64,000 nt of DNA from JADYZU01 sp964540965 (GTDB lineage Bacteria > Pseudomonadota > Alphaproteobacteria > Rhodobacterales > Rhodobacteraceae): NCBI GenBank assembly GCA_964540965.1, contig CAZIOT010000008.1:62001-126000 (forward strand). Direction: 5' to 3'. The notes under the pieces are model-generated. The model had not been told where the DNA came from, did no database searches, and was given only the letters and a program-made list of their open reading frames with translations. The translations under genes and the position numbers were made by a program. Positions 33,807 through 40,840 of this stretch are shown piece after piece (the first letter of the stretch is position 1; every line of letters starts with the position of its first letter).

Positions 33807-33967
33807 GGCGGGTTTCTGCGCTCCTCGTGAACGGCCGCGCATTCCAGTGGCCTTAAGCAACTCCGAGGGAGCTGGCTCTGTCCGGGTTCCGGCCCGGTTA
33901 TCTGGCGCCCACCTGTATACACAGGTCCTCGGGAATCACCGGCCCCACGGCTGCCGCGGTTCCCGCC
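33807..33967 (+). ncRNA. ssrS: Probable 6S RNA (SsrS)
   Basis: A roughly 161-nt region with the 6S architecture. A closing stem is formed by GGCGGG (33807) with CCCGCC (33967). An internal CCGAGG/CCTCGG stem leads to a CCGGG/CCCGG terminal hairpin. The 3' side of the central bubble carries an extra ACCTGT-ATAC-ACAGGT hairpin followed by CCTCGGGAATC, an arrangement I associate with alphaproteobacterial 6S RNAs. 6S RNA sequesters the housekeeping RNA polymerase. The stop codon of the next, convergent gene is 4 nt past the 3' stem. There is no protein-coding signal in the interval. Confidence 0.65.
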
Positions 33968-33970
33968 ACC

Positions 33971-34273
33971 CTACAGCCGGTCGTCGGTCCTGACCGCGAT
34001 CAGCACCGGCTCGGCCAGAATGGCGGTGCCACGGCTTTTGCCGTCGTCCTCGGGTTCGGCCATGCCCATGATGGTGATGCCGAACTGCACGGCAGCCAGC
34101 ACGATGCCGTTGAACAGCCACAGCAGGAACACGGCCAGCAGGCCCATGTCGCTGGTCGTCACCAGATGCCAGAGATTCGCGACATTGAACCACAGGATCG
34201 CACCGACCAGCACGGCGGAAAGCAGGAAACCGATGGCGACCTGACGGATGTAGAGACGGACAAGCTCGGGCAT
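33971..34273 (-). CDS. Small two-helix membrane protein of unknown function
   Basis: A 100-residue protein with two hydrophobic helices (about 11-31 QVAIGFLLSAVLVGAILWF, and about 43-70 around LLAVFLLWLFNGIVLAAVQFG). A polar C-terminal tail contains MAEPEDDGKSRGTA. The proline-free helices, the AAC/GCC codon bias and a good ATG support coding. I do not recognise the family. It is convergent with the 6S RNA. Confidence 0.7.
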   Translation of the reverse strand: MPELVRLYIRQVAIGFLLSAVLVGAILWFNVANLWHLVTTSDMGLLAVFLLWLFNGIVLAAVQFGITIMGMAEPEDDGKSRGTAILAEPVLIAVRTDDRL

Positions 34274-34384
34274 GGCGGTTCTCCTGCTGCTGGGACGAAG
34301 GTGGACCCGCAGGGCGGCGCTGACAAGGGGCAGATGGTCGCGCGTGGCCGGATTCCGCCGCAGGCGGGCGCTTGCGGGGCCCGA

Positions 34385-34861
34385 TCAGAACGCCTCTGGC
34401 CGCGCCTCGTGCGCCATGTGGTCAAGCACGGCGTTGACGAATTTCGCTTCCTTGCCTTCGGGAAAGAACGCCTTGGCGACCTCGACGAATTCGGTGATGA
34501 CCACCTTGGGCGGCGTCTGGCCCGCGATCATCTCGGCCCCGGCGGCGCGGAACAGGGCGCGGAGCGTGGGGTCGATGCGGGCGATGGGCCATTTGGCGAC
34601 AAGCGCGCGGTCGGTCATCTGGTCGATGCGCGCCTGATCGTTCACCGCACCGACCATCAGGCCGCGAAAGGTGTCGACATCGCCCTCTTCCATCTCGTCG
34701 CCTTCATAGACGGCGCCAAAGCGGTGGGTCTCGAATTCGCGGATCACGGCATCGACGGTCTGGCTCGCGGCCTCCATCTGGAACAGGGCCTGCACGGCGT
34801 AAAGCCGGGCTGCCGACTTGCGGCGGCGCAGTGCGGGGTCAACCGGCTTGCGGCTGCTCAT
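34385..34861 (-). CDS. nusB: Transcription antitermination factor NusB
   Basis: All-helical RNA-binding protein of 158 residues that pairs with NusE (S10) on boxA in rRNA antitermination. It contains RRKSAARLYAVQALFQME (about 13-30), the family's ARLxAVQALYQ motif, DQMTDRALVAKWPIARIDPTLRALFRAAGAEM, and the C-terminal VVITEFVEVAKAFFPEGKEAKFVNAVLD (positions about 110-140). Its ATG overlaps the ribH stop (ATGA); the rib-nusB order is common in alphaproteobacteria. Confidence 0.95.
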   Translation of the reverse strand: MSSRKPVDPALRRRKSAARLYAVQALFQMEAASQTVDAVIREFETHRFGAVYEGDEMEEGDVDTFRGLMVGAVNDQARIDQMTDRALVAKWPIARIDPTLRALFRAAGAEMIAGQTPPKVVITEFVEVAKAFFPEGKEAKFVNAVLDHMAHEARPEAF

Positions 34862-35376
34862 TGCCCGGCCCCAAGACGGTCGCGGGCAAAGCCGATGCCC
34901 TTTTCCGCCCGGCCCCATTGCCGCGCCAGCGCGATCAGGTGCAGCGCCGCCGCAGCGGCACCGCCGCCCTTGTTCTGCTGCGCGGTATCGGCGCGCGCCC
35001 AGGCCTGCGCGTGGTTTTCCACCGTCAGGATGCCGTTGCCGATGCACAGGCCCGACAGGCCAAGCTGCATCAACCCGCGCGAGGAATCGTTGCAGACGGT
35101 GTCGTAATGCGTGGTCTCGCCGCGGATGACGCAGCCCAGCGCGACATAGCCGTCATATTGCGCCATCCGCGCCGCCATGCCGATGGCGGTGGGAATCTCG
35201 AGCGCGCCGGGCACCTCGACCAGATCGGCCACCGCGCCGCAGGCGGCGATTTCCGCCTGCGCCCCGGCAATCAGCCCGTCGGCGATGTCGCAGTAATAGG
35301 GTGCGACGACGATAAGGATCTTCGGCGCGGTGTCGAACACCGGGCGCGGCAACGAGTAATGCGAGGCTCCGGCCAT
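34858..35376 (-). CDS. ribH: 6,7-dimethyl-8-ribityllumazine synthase
   Basis: Penultimate enzyme of riboflavin synthesis; it joins the ribityl-aminopyrimidine with dihydroxybutanone phosphate. It has 172 residues. Conserved substrate-binding segments are VPGALEIPTAIGMAAR (about 60-75) and YVALGCVIRGETTHYDTVCNDSSRGLM (about 80-106), which includes the catalytic His in ETTHYD. GNGILTVEN also fits. Its ATG overlaps the ribBX stop codon (TGATG). Confidence 0.95.
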   Translation of the reverse strand: MAGASHYSLPRPVFDTAPKILIVVAPYYCDIADGLIAGAQAEIAACGAVADLVEVPGALEIPTAIGMAARMAQYDGYVALGCVIRGETTHYDTVCNDSSRGLMQLGLSGLCIGNGILTVENHAQAWARADTAQQNKGGGAAAAALHLIALARQWGRAEKGIGFARDRLGAGQ

Positions 35377-36506
35377 CAGGCGTCTCCGGGAATGCGGCGG
35401 GTGCCGGCGATCTCGATCCCGTAGGCGTCGAGGCCGACGATACGCGGTTGCGGCGAATTGGTCAGCAGGATGATGCGGTGCAGGCCCAGCGCCGACAGGA
35501 TCTGCGCGCCGATACCATATTGCCGCAGGGTCTGGGGCGAGACCTCGGTCGAGGCGGCAAGCTTCATGTGCAGGTCGCGCAAGAGGACGACGACGCCGCG
35601 GCCGTGGCCGGCGATCTCTTCCATCGCCTCGCCGAACTTGGCGGCGCGGCCCGATACGCCGGTGCCGACCAGATCAAGCATCGGGTCAAGCGTATGCATC
35701 CTGACCCAGACCGGCTCCTCTCCCGAAATGTCGCCCTTGATCAGGGCGATATGTTCGGCGCCCTGCGTCACGTCGGAATAAAGCCGCATGGTCCAGTCGC
35801 CCCCGAATTCCGAGGTGATCGCCTGTTCGGTGGTGACGCGGACCAGATTGTCGTGCCGGCGGCGATAGGCGATGAGATCGCTGATCGTGCCGATCTTGAG
35901 CCCGTGCTTCTGCGCGAAGGCGACAAGATCGGGCAGGCGCGACATGCTGCCGTCCTCGTTCATGATCTCGCAGATCACGCCCGAGGGATTGAGGCCGGCA
36001 AGGCGGGCCAGATCGACCGCGGCCTCGGTATGGCCGGCGCGGACCAGCACGCCGCCGTCGCGGGCGCGCAGCGGAAAGATGTGGCCCGGCGTCGCGATAT
36101 CGGCCGCGCCATGGGCGGCGTCGATGGCGACGGCAACGGTGCGGGCGCGGTCATGGGCGGAAATCCCGGTCGAGACCCCCTCGCGCGCCTCGATCGAGAC
36201 GGTGAAGGCGGTTTCATGGCGCGAGGAATTCTGGCTGGCCATCAGCGGCAGGCCCAGCTGGTCGACCCGCTCGCCGGTCAAGGACAGGCAGATCAGGCCG
36301 CGGCCATGGGTGGCCATGAAGTTGATCTTCTCGGGCGTCGCCATCTGCGCCGGAATCACCAGGTCGCCCTCGTTCTCGCGGTCCTCGTGATCGACAAGAA
36401 TGAACATTCGGCCGTTGCGGGCATCCTCGATGATGTCCTCGATCGAACTGATCGCGTCGGACCAGTCGCGTTCGACCGGGCCGGGGGCTTCGAATGGCAG
36501 GGTCAT
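35376..36506 (-). CDS. ribB: 3,4-dihydroxy-2-butanone 4-phosphate synthase fused to a degenerate GTP cyclohydrolase II domain (RibBX type)
   Basis: A 376-residue protein. The N-terminal half (about 15-215) is a normal RibB with LVDHEDRENEGDL (acidic metal loop), THGRGLICL, ISAHDRA and RAGHTEAAVDLARLAG. The C-terminal half is shaped like RibA, but the three zinc-ligand cysteines (CxnCxC in HSECLTGDVxGSxRCDCG) are missing: the equivalent region reads VRMHTLDPMLDLVG. RibBX fusions with a RibA-like domain lacking GTP cyclohydrolase II activity are known in bacteria. A true ribA must therefore be elsewhere in the genome. It is coupled to ribH downstream. Confidence 0.9.
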   Translation of the reverse strand: MTLPFEAPGPVERDWSDAISSIEDIIEDARNGRMFILVDHEDRENEGDLVIPAQMATPEKINFMATHGRGLICLSLTGERVDQLGLPLMASQNSSRHETAFTVSIEAREGVSTGISAHDRARTVAVAIDAAHGAADIATPGHIFPLRARDGGVLVRAGHTEAAVDLARLAGLNPSGVICEIMNEDGSMSRLPDLVAFAQKHGLKIGTISDLIAYRRRHDNLVRVTTEQAITSEFGGDWTMRLYSDVTQGAEHIALIKGDISGEEPVWVRMHTLDPMLDLVGTGVSGRAAKFGEAMEEIAGHGRGVVVLLRDLHMKLAASTEVSPQTLRQYGIGAQILSALGLHRIILLTNSPQPRIVGLDAYGIEIAGTRRIPGDA

Positions 36507-36597
36507 GGCCGGATTCCCGTAAGGCTGGCGATGGGCGATTGGCGCCAGTTAAAGCAGGCGGGGGTAAAAGCAAAGGCCCGGCGGCGCAGGGGGCCTG

Positions 36598-36822
36598 TGC
36601 GGGGGCCGGTCCTTGCGGACCGGGGGGAAGAAGGGGGGCCTTCCGCCCCCCTCTGCGCCTTGCGGCGCATTCACCCCCCGAGGATATTTCTGGACGAAGA
36701 ATGGAGAAAGAACAGCTCTTTGCCCATTCTTCTTCCCCAAATATCCCCGCCGGAGGCAAACCTGAGGAGGAGCGCGAAGCGCGACGACGAGGCAAGGACT
36801 CGGCGCCGAAGGCGCTCTGCCA
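36598..36822. repeat. Mosaic intergenic repeat, family B (locus 2, inverted relative to loci 3 and 4)
   Basis: Blocks in order: a GGCCGGTCC/GGACCGG hairpin, CTTCCGCCCCCCTCTGCGCC, GGCGCATTCACCCCC, the GAGGATATTT core with GACGAAGAATG, a second core (CATTCTTCTTCCCCAAATAT), GGAGGAGCGCGAAGCGCGAC, and GGCGCCGAAGGCGCTCTG. The same blocks occur in opposite order and strand near 46.5 and 50.9 kb. It fills the 318-bp gap between ribBX and the unknown gene. It has no gene. Confidence 0.75.
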
Positions 36823-36824
36823 TG

Positions 36825-37394
36825 TCAGGCGCGGGCGCCGAAATAGCTGTCGCCGGTCAGGAAGGCGGCGAATTTGCCGGCTTCGGCCCAGTCGCGTTCC
36901 TCGGCGGTTTCGCCGACCAGCACGATACCGTCGGGCGGCAGGCCGCGGTCGCGGATCACCGCGCGCAGCCTGTCGCGCATCGCAGCCCAGCTTTCGGTAA
37001 AGCGCGGCGCCGGATGGGCGGCGTCCAGCGGCAGCGCCGCCCTGACCGTGGCGGGCAAGAGCGGCGGCCGGGTCAGCGCGGTGCGGTCGGCGGGCAGGCC
37101 CGCCAGCCGCACCGCCACCGCCGGATCGGCGGCATCGCCGGACCGCAGCAGACGCAGCGCATTGGTGGAAAACAGGAAGCCGATCACATCGCGCCCGGTC
37201 TGCGCCCGCACCCCGGCATAGGTGCGATAGGGCAGGCCCAGCGCCTCGGCCCGGCGCACATGCAGGCGCACCACCTCGACCGGCAGCACCGGCATCAGGC
37301 TTTCGCGCGCCTTCTTCCAGGCGAAGGTCCGCCAGCCGGTTTCGCCCTCGATCTCCGGCCCGCGGTTGTGGCCGATGCCGGGCGTCAGTCCCAT
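36825..37394 (-). CDS. Unrecognised conserved-looking protein between ribE and ribBX
   Basis: A 189-residue soluble protein opening MGLTPGIGHNRGPEIEGETG; the IGHNRGP start motif is frequent in alphaproteobacterial proteins. It contains TFAWKKARESLMPVLPVEVVRLHVRRA, GLPYRTYAGVRAQTGRDVIGFLFST and a C-terminal VLVGETAEERDWAEAGKF region (described by motifs). No catalytic motif is recognised. Its first 10 bp overlap the end of ribE, so it is part of the riboflavin operon. A role in that pathway is possible but unproven. Confidence 0.8.
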   Translation of the reverse strand: MGLTPGIGHNRGPEIEGETGWRTFAWKKARESLMPVLPVEVVRLHVRRAEALGLPYRTYAGVRAQTGRDVIGFLFSTNALRLLRSGDAADPAVAVRLAGLPADRTALTRPPLLPATVRAALPLDAAHPAPRFTESWAAMRDRLRAVIRDRGLPPDGIVLVGETAEERDWAEAGKFAAFLTGDSYFGARA

Positions 37395-37987
37395 TCCCGC
37401 AGCCTCGCGACATAGCGAGCCATTGTGTCGACCTCGAGATTGACCAGATCGCCGACGCGGGCCTGTCCCCAGGTCGTGACCTCCTTGGTATGCGGGATCA
37501 GGTTGATGCCAAAGGTCGCCCCCTCGACCTCGTTCACCGTCAGCGAGGTGCCGTTCAGCGCGATCGAACCCTTGGGCGCGATGAAGCGGGCCAGGGCCTC
37601 GGGCGCACGGAAGGTCAGGCGGGTGCTGTCGCCCTCGTCGCGCAGGCCCACGATCTCGGCCACGCCGTCGACATGACCCGAGACGATATGCCCGCCCAGT
37701 TCGTCGCCGATCTTCAGCGCCCGTTCCAGGTTGATCCGCTGCCCCACGGGCCAGCGGTTGCGGCCGATATTGGTCTTGTCCAGCGTTTCAGCCGAGATCT
37801 GCACATCGAACCACGGCCGCGGGGCGCTGCCCTTGGCCACGACCGTCAGGCAGACGCCGTCGCAGGCGATCGAGGCGCCGATGGCGATGCCCGCCGGGTC
37901 ATAGGCGGTGGCGATCCGCGCGTTCAGGTCGCCGCGCTGTGTCGTGGCGATGACCTCGCCCATGTCGGTGATGATGCCGGTGAACAT
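37385..37987 (-). CDS. ribE: Riboflavin synthase alpha chain
   Basis: Final enzyme of riboflavin synthesis; it dismutates two 6,7-dimethyl-8-ribityllumazine molecules. It has 200 residues in two lumazine-binding repeats. Repeat 1 opens MFTGIITDMGEV and has SIACDGVCLTV; repeat 2 has GHIVSGHVDGVA, with FIAPKGSIALNGTSLTVNEV as the second substrate loop. The ATG at 37987 with AAAAGGGGG upstream replaces a longer frame. It heads a leftward operon: ribE, an unknown gene, ribBX, ribH, nusB. I see no FMN riboswitch upstream. Confidence 0.94.
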   Translation of the reverse strand: MFTGIITDMGEVIATTQRGDLNARIATAYDPAGIAIGASIACDGVCLTVVAKGSAPRPWFDVQISAETLDKTNIGRNRWPVGQRINLERALKIGDELGGHIVSGHVDGVAEIVGLRDEGDSTRLTFRAPEALARFIAPKGSIALNGTSLTVNEVEGATFGINLIPHTKEVTTWGQARVGDLVNLEVDTMARYVARLREWD

Positions 37988-38120
37988 CGCGGCCCCCTTT
38001 TGATCCCGGCCAGAGCTAATTCCCCGTGGACCCTGCGGCAAGAGGCTTCAACCTTTCGCAGGGATCCTGCCTTATTTCGGCCCGGCAGTTGGGCTATGGC
38101 GGGGATGGAGGGCCTGAAAC

Positions 38121-39404
38121 TTGGCTGACGGCACGCGACATTTCCTGTTCCTGCAGGGCCCGCACGGGCCCTTCTTCCAGGCGCTTGCCGCGATGCTGCG
38201 CCGCGCCGGGGCGCAGGTCTGGCGCGTGGGCTTCAACGCCGGCGACCGCGCCTTCTGGTTCGGTGCCCCCGGCTATATCCCCTTCCGCGGCCGCCCCGAG
38301 GATTGGGAGGCGACCCTTGCCGGCCTGATCGGCGCCCATGCCATCACCGACATCGTGCTTTATGGCGACACACGCCCGATCCATGCCCAGGCGGTGGCGC
38401 TGGCCCGCGCCCGCGGCCTGACCGTGCATGTGTTCGAGGAAGGCTACATGCGGCCCTTCTGGGTCACCTACGAACGCGGCGGCACCAACGGCCATTCCCG
38501 CCTGATGGAAACCAGCGTCGAGGAGATGCGCCGCGCGCTTGACCAGTCCGACCTCGACGTGCCGGAACCACCGGCGCATTGGGGCGACATGCGCCACCAC
38601 ATCTTCTATGGCGCGCTCTATCACTGGTTCGTGCTGTTCCGGAACGGCGACTATCGCAATTTCCGCCGCCACCGCGAACTGACCGTCGCGCGCGAGACCT
38701 GGCTTTACACCCGCCGGCTGGTGCTGATGCCGTTCATCGCCGCCGAACGGGCGCTGGCCACCGCGCGGATCCGGCTGTCGGGCCATCCCTACCATCTGGT
38801 GCTGCTGCAGCTTGAACATGACGCCAGTTTCCGCATGCATTCCCCCTTCACCCGGATGGAGGAATTCATCCGCCTCGTGCTCGACGGTTTCGCCAGGGGC
38901 GCGCCGCCGCATCACCACCTGGTGTTCAAGGCGCATCCGCTGGAAAACGGCCGCTCGCCCCTGCGCCGGATGATCCGCGGCATTGCCGCCGATCTCGGGG
39001 TGCAGGCCCGCGTGCATTACGTCGCGGGGGGCAAGCTGGCGCGGCTTCTGGACCATGCCCGCACTGCGGTGACGGTCAATTCCACCGCCGCGCAGCAGGT
39101 GCTGTGGCGCGGCATCCCGCTCAAGGTCTTTGGCCGCGCCGTCTATGCCAAGCCGGAATTCGCCTCGGCCCTGCCCTTGGCCGATTTCTTTGCCCAGCCG
39201 GGGCGGCCCGATACCCGCGCCTACAAGGATTATCGCCGCTATCTGCTGGAGACCTCGCAGGTGCCCGGCGGCTTCTATTCCGCCCGCGGCCGGCGGCAGT
39301 TGCTGCGGCAGGTGGTCGACATGATGCTGGCCCCCGAGGATCCCTATGACGCGCTGCGCCTGGGCAAGGCCGCACCGCGACAGCCGCTCAGGATCGTGAA
39401 ATAG
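38121..39404 (+). CDS. kpsS: KpsS-like capsule beta-Kdo transferase
   Basis: A 427-residue protein of the KpsS/capsular polysaccharide modification family, which adds beta-Kdo linker residues to phosphatidylglycerol for ABC-exported capsules. It opens RHFLFLQGPHGPFFQALA and has DIVLYGDTRPIHAQAVALAR, HVFEEGYMRPFWVTYERGG (about 103-121, typical of KpsS), HLVFKAHPLENG and a TVNSTAAQQVL segment. The start appears to be TTG at 38121 with GGAGG 9-10 nt upstream; no in-frame ATG precedes the conserved sequence. It reads towards kpsD- and kpsC-like genes. Confidence 0.87.
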   Translation: MADGTRHFLFLQGPHGPFFQALAAMLRRAGAQVWRVGFNAGDRAFWFGAPGYIPFRGRPEDWEATLAGLIGAHAITDIVLYGDTRPIHAQAVALARARGLTVHVFEEGYMRPFWVTYERGGTNGHSRLMETSVEEMRRALDQSDLDVPEPPAHWGDMRHHIFYGALYHWFVLFRNGDYRNFRRHRELTVARETWLYTRRLVLMPFIAAERALATARIRLSGHPYHLVLLQLEHDASFRMHSPFTRMEEFIRLVLDGFARGAPPHHHLVFKAHPLENGRSPLRRMIRGIAADLGVQARVHYVAGGKLARLLDHARTAVTVNSTAAQQVLWRGIPLKVFGRAVYAKPEFASALPLADFFAQPGRPDTRAYKDYRRYLLETSQVPGGFYSARGRRQLLRQVVDMMLAPEDPYDALRLGKAAPRQPLRIVK

Positions 39405-39409
39405 GGGGC

Positions 39410-39428
39410 GGGCGGCGCGCCGCCCTTT
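39410..39428 (+). terminator. Probable terminator after kpsS
   Basis: A GGGCGGC/GCCGCCC palindrome with a GC centre, followed by TTT, begins 6 nt after the kpsS stop. The rest of the 305-bp gap to the export gene contains no gene. Confidence 0.45.
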
Positions 39429-39558
39429 CGCGGCGACGGAGGTCCGCGCCCCGCCGTCCAACCGGCAATCAGGTCGCGCAGGTCAGGCAAAAGCCCGCCG
39501 CCGCGGCAACCGGATGGCCCCCGGCGCCGGCCCGCACCCGTGGGTCCACCTCACCTTC

Positions 39559-39580
39559 GCCGGACAACTCCTTGTCCGGC
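39559..39580. promoter_or_regulatory. GCCGGACAA/TTGTCCGGC hairpin upstream of the polysaccharide export gene
   Basis: A perfect 9-bp inverted repeat with a CTCC loop lies 130 bp before the kpsD-like start, with no following T-run. It might be an operator or an mRNA element. Confidence 0.35.
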
Positions 39581-39709
39581 CAGCCAAGTGCGCGGCAGCG
39601 CGGCAACAGTGGCGGCGGGGCCGAAAGGACGCGGGGCTAGGCATCGGCCCCGCTTTCCGCTAGGGTCACAAAAAAACAAGCAGGCAAATCAGGTCGAGGA
39701 GACCGAGCA

Positions 39710-40840
39710 GTGACATTCCCCACCTTCCGCCTTGCGCGCGGAACGCTGGCCCTTGCCGCCGTGGCGCTTGTCGCGTCCTGCGGCCTGCCGCGCACTGGCC
39801 CGAACCGCAACGAGATTTTCGCGGGATCGGTCCTGCGCGAAGGCGATGCCTTCATCCTGACCGTGGACGACCGCGTGAACCGCATCGCCGGGGTCGCCCC
39901 GGCGCTGGCCTTTTCCGAAGGGTTCCAGAACGCCGGCGTCGTTGGCTCGGACACGATCCAGCCGGGCGACGTGCTGTCGGTGACGATCTGGGAAAACGTC
40001 GATGACGGGCTGGTGGTGCCGACCGGGCAGAACGCCACCGTGCTGGAAGAGGTGCAGGTCGACGGCCAGGGCTTCATCTTCGTTCCCTATGCCGGGCGGC
40101 TGCGCGCCGCCGGCAATTCACCCGAGGCGGTGCGCACGCTGATTTCCGACCATCTGGCCGAACAGACCCCCGACCCGCAGGTGCAGGTGGCGCGGCTGGC
40201 CGGCGACGGGCAGACGGTTTCGGTCGTGGGATCGGTCGGCGCGCAGGGCGTCTACCCGATCGAACGGCCGACGCGCACCCTGTCGGCGATGCTGGCCCGT
40301 GCCGGCGGCGTCGCCATCGAACCCGAGATCGCCCAGGTGACGCTGGTGCGCGGCAACCATTCCGGCTCGATCTGGTTCGAGGATCTTTATGACCATCCGG
40401 GCCATGACATCGCGCTGCGCGGCGGCGACCGCATCATCGTCGAACGCGACACCCGCAAGTTCGCGGCCCTTGGCGCCACCGGAACCCAGACGCTGATCCC
40501 GTTCGAAAGCCAGACCCTCAGCGCCATCGAGGCCATTGCCAGTGTCGGCGGCCTGTCGGCGACCGCCGCCGACCCCACCGGCGTCTTTGTCTTCCGCAAC
40601 GAACCCGAGGCGATTGCCCGCCAGCTGATGAACGACCCGTCGCTGATGGGCACGCAGCGCGTGGTCTATGTGCTGGACCTGACCAAGCCGAACGGCATGT
40701 TCATGGCCCGCGATTTCCTGATCCGCGACGGCGACACCGTCTATGTGACCGAAGCGCCCTTCACCCAGTTCTCCAAGGTCATCGCCGCGCTGACCGGCAC
40801 GCTCGACTCCTTCGACGCGGCGACCACCATCGCCGAGTGA
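39710..40840 (+). CDS. Polysaccharide export lipoprotein (Wza/KpsD-like)
   Basis: A 376-residue outer-membrane polysaccharide-export family protein. The signal peptide ends in a lipobox, LVASC (Cys at about 24). The Poly_export domain follows: IQPGDVLSVTIWENVDDG (about 84-101), FVPYAGRLRAAGNSPEAVR and DPQVQVARL. One or two SLBB domains then begin at VSVVGSVGAQGVYPI and IDASVGGLS-like sequence (seen as IASVGGLSATA). The start is GTG at 39710 with GAGGAGA 7 nt upstream. Its stop overlaps the GTG of the kpsC-like gene (GTGA). Confidence 0.9.
   Translation: MTFPTFRLARGTLALAAVALVASCGLPRTGPNRNEIFAGSVLREGDAFILTVDDRVNRIAGVAPALAFSEGFQNAGVVGSDTIQPGDVLSVTIWENVDDGLVVPTGQNATVLEEVQVDGQGFIFVPYAGRLRAAGNSPEAVRTLISDHLAEQTPDPQVQVARLAGDGQTVSVVGSVGAQGVYPIERPTRTLSAMLARAGGVAIEPEIAQVTLVRGNHSGSIWFEDLYDHPGHDIALRGGDRIIVERDTRKFAALGATGTQTLIPFESQTLSAIEAIASVGGLSATAADPTGVFVFRNEPEAIARQLMNDPSLMGTQRVVYVLDLTKPNGMFMARDFLIRDGDTVYVTEAPFTQFSKVIAALTGTLDSFDAATTIAE

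Noticed and set aside
36507..36600. Possible FMN riboswitch before ribBX, or before ribE at 37988-38120
   Set aside because: The conserved FMN aptamer blocks were not found in either leader.
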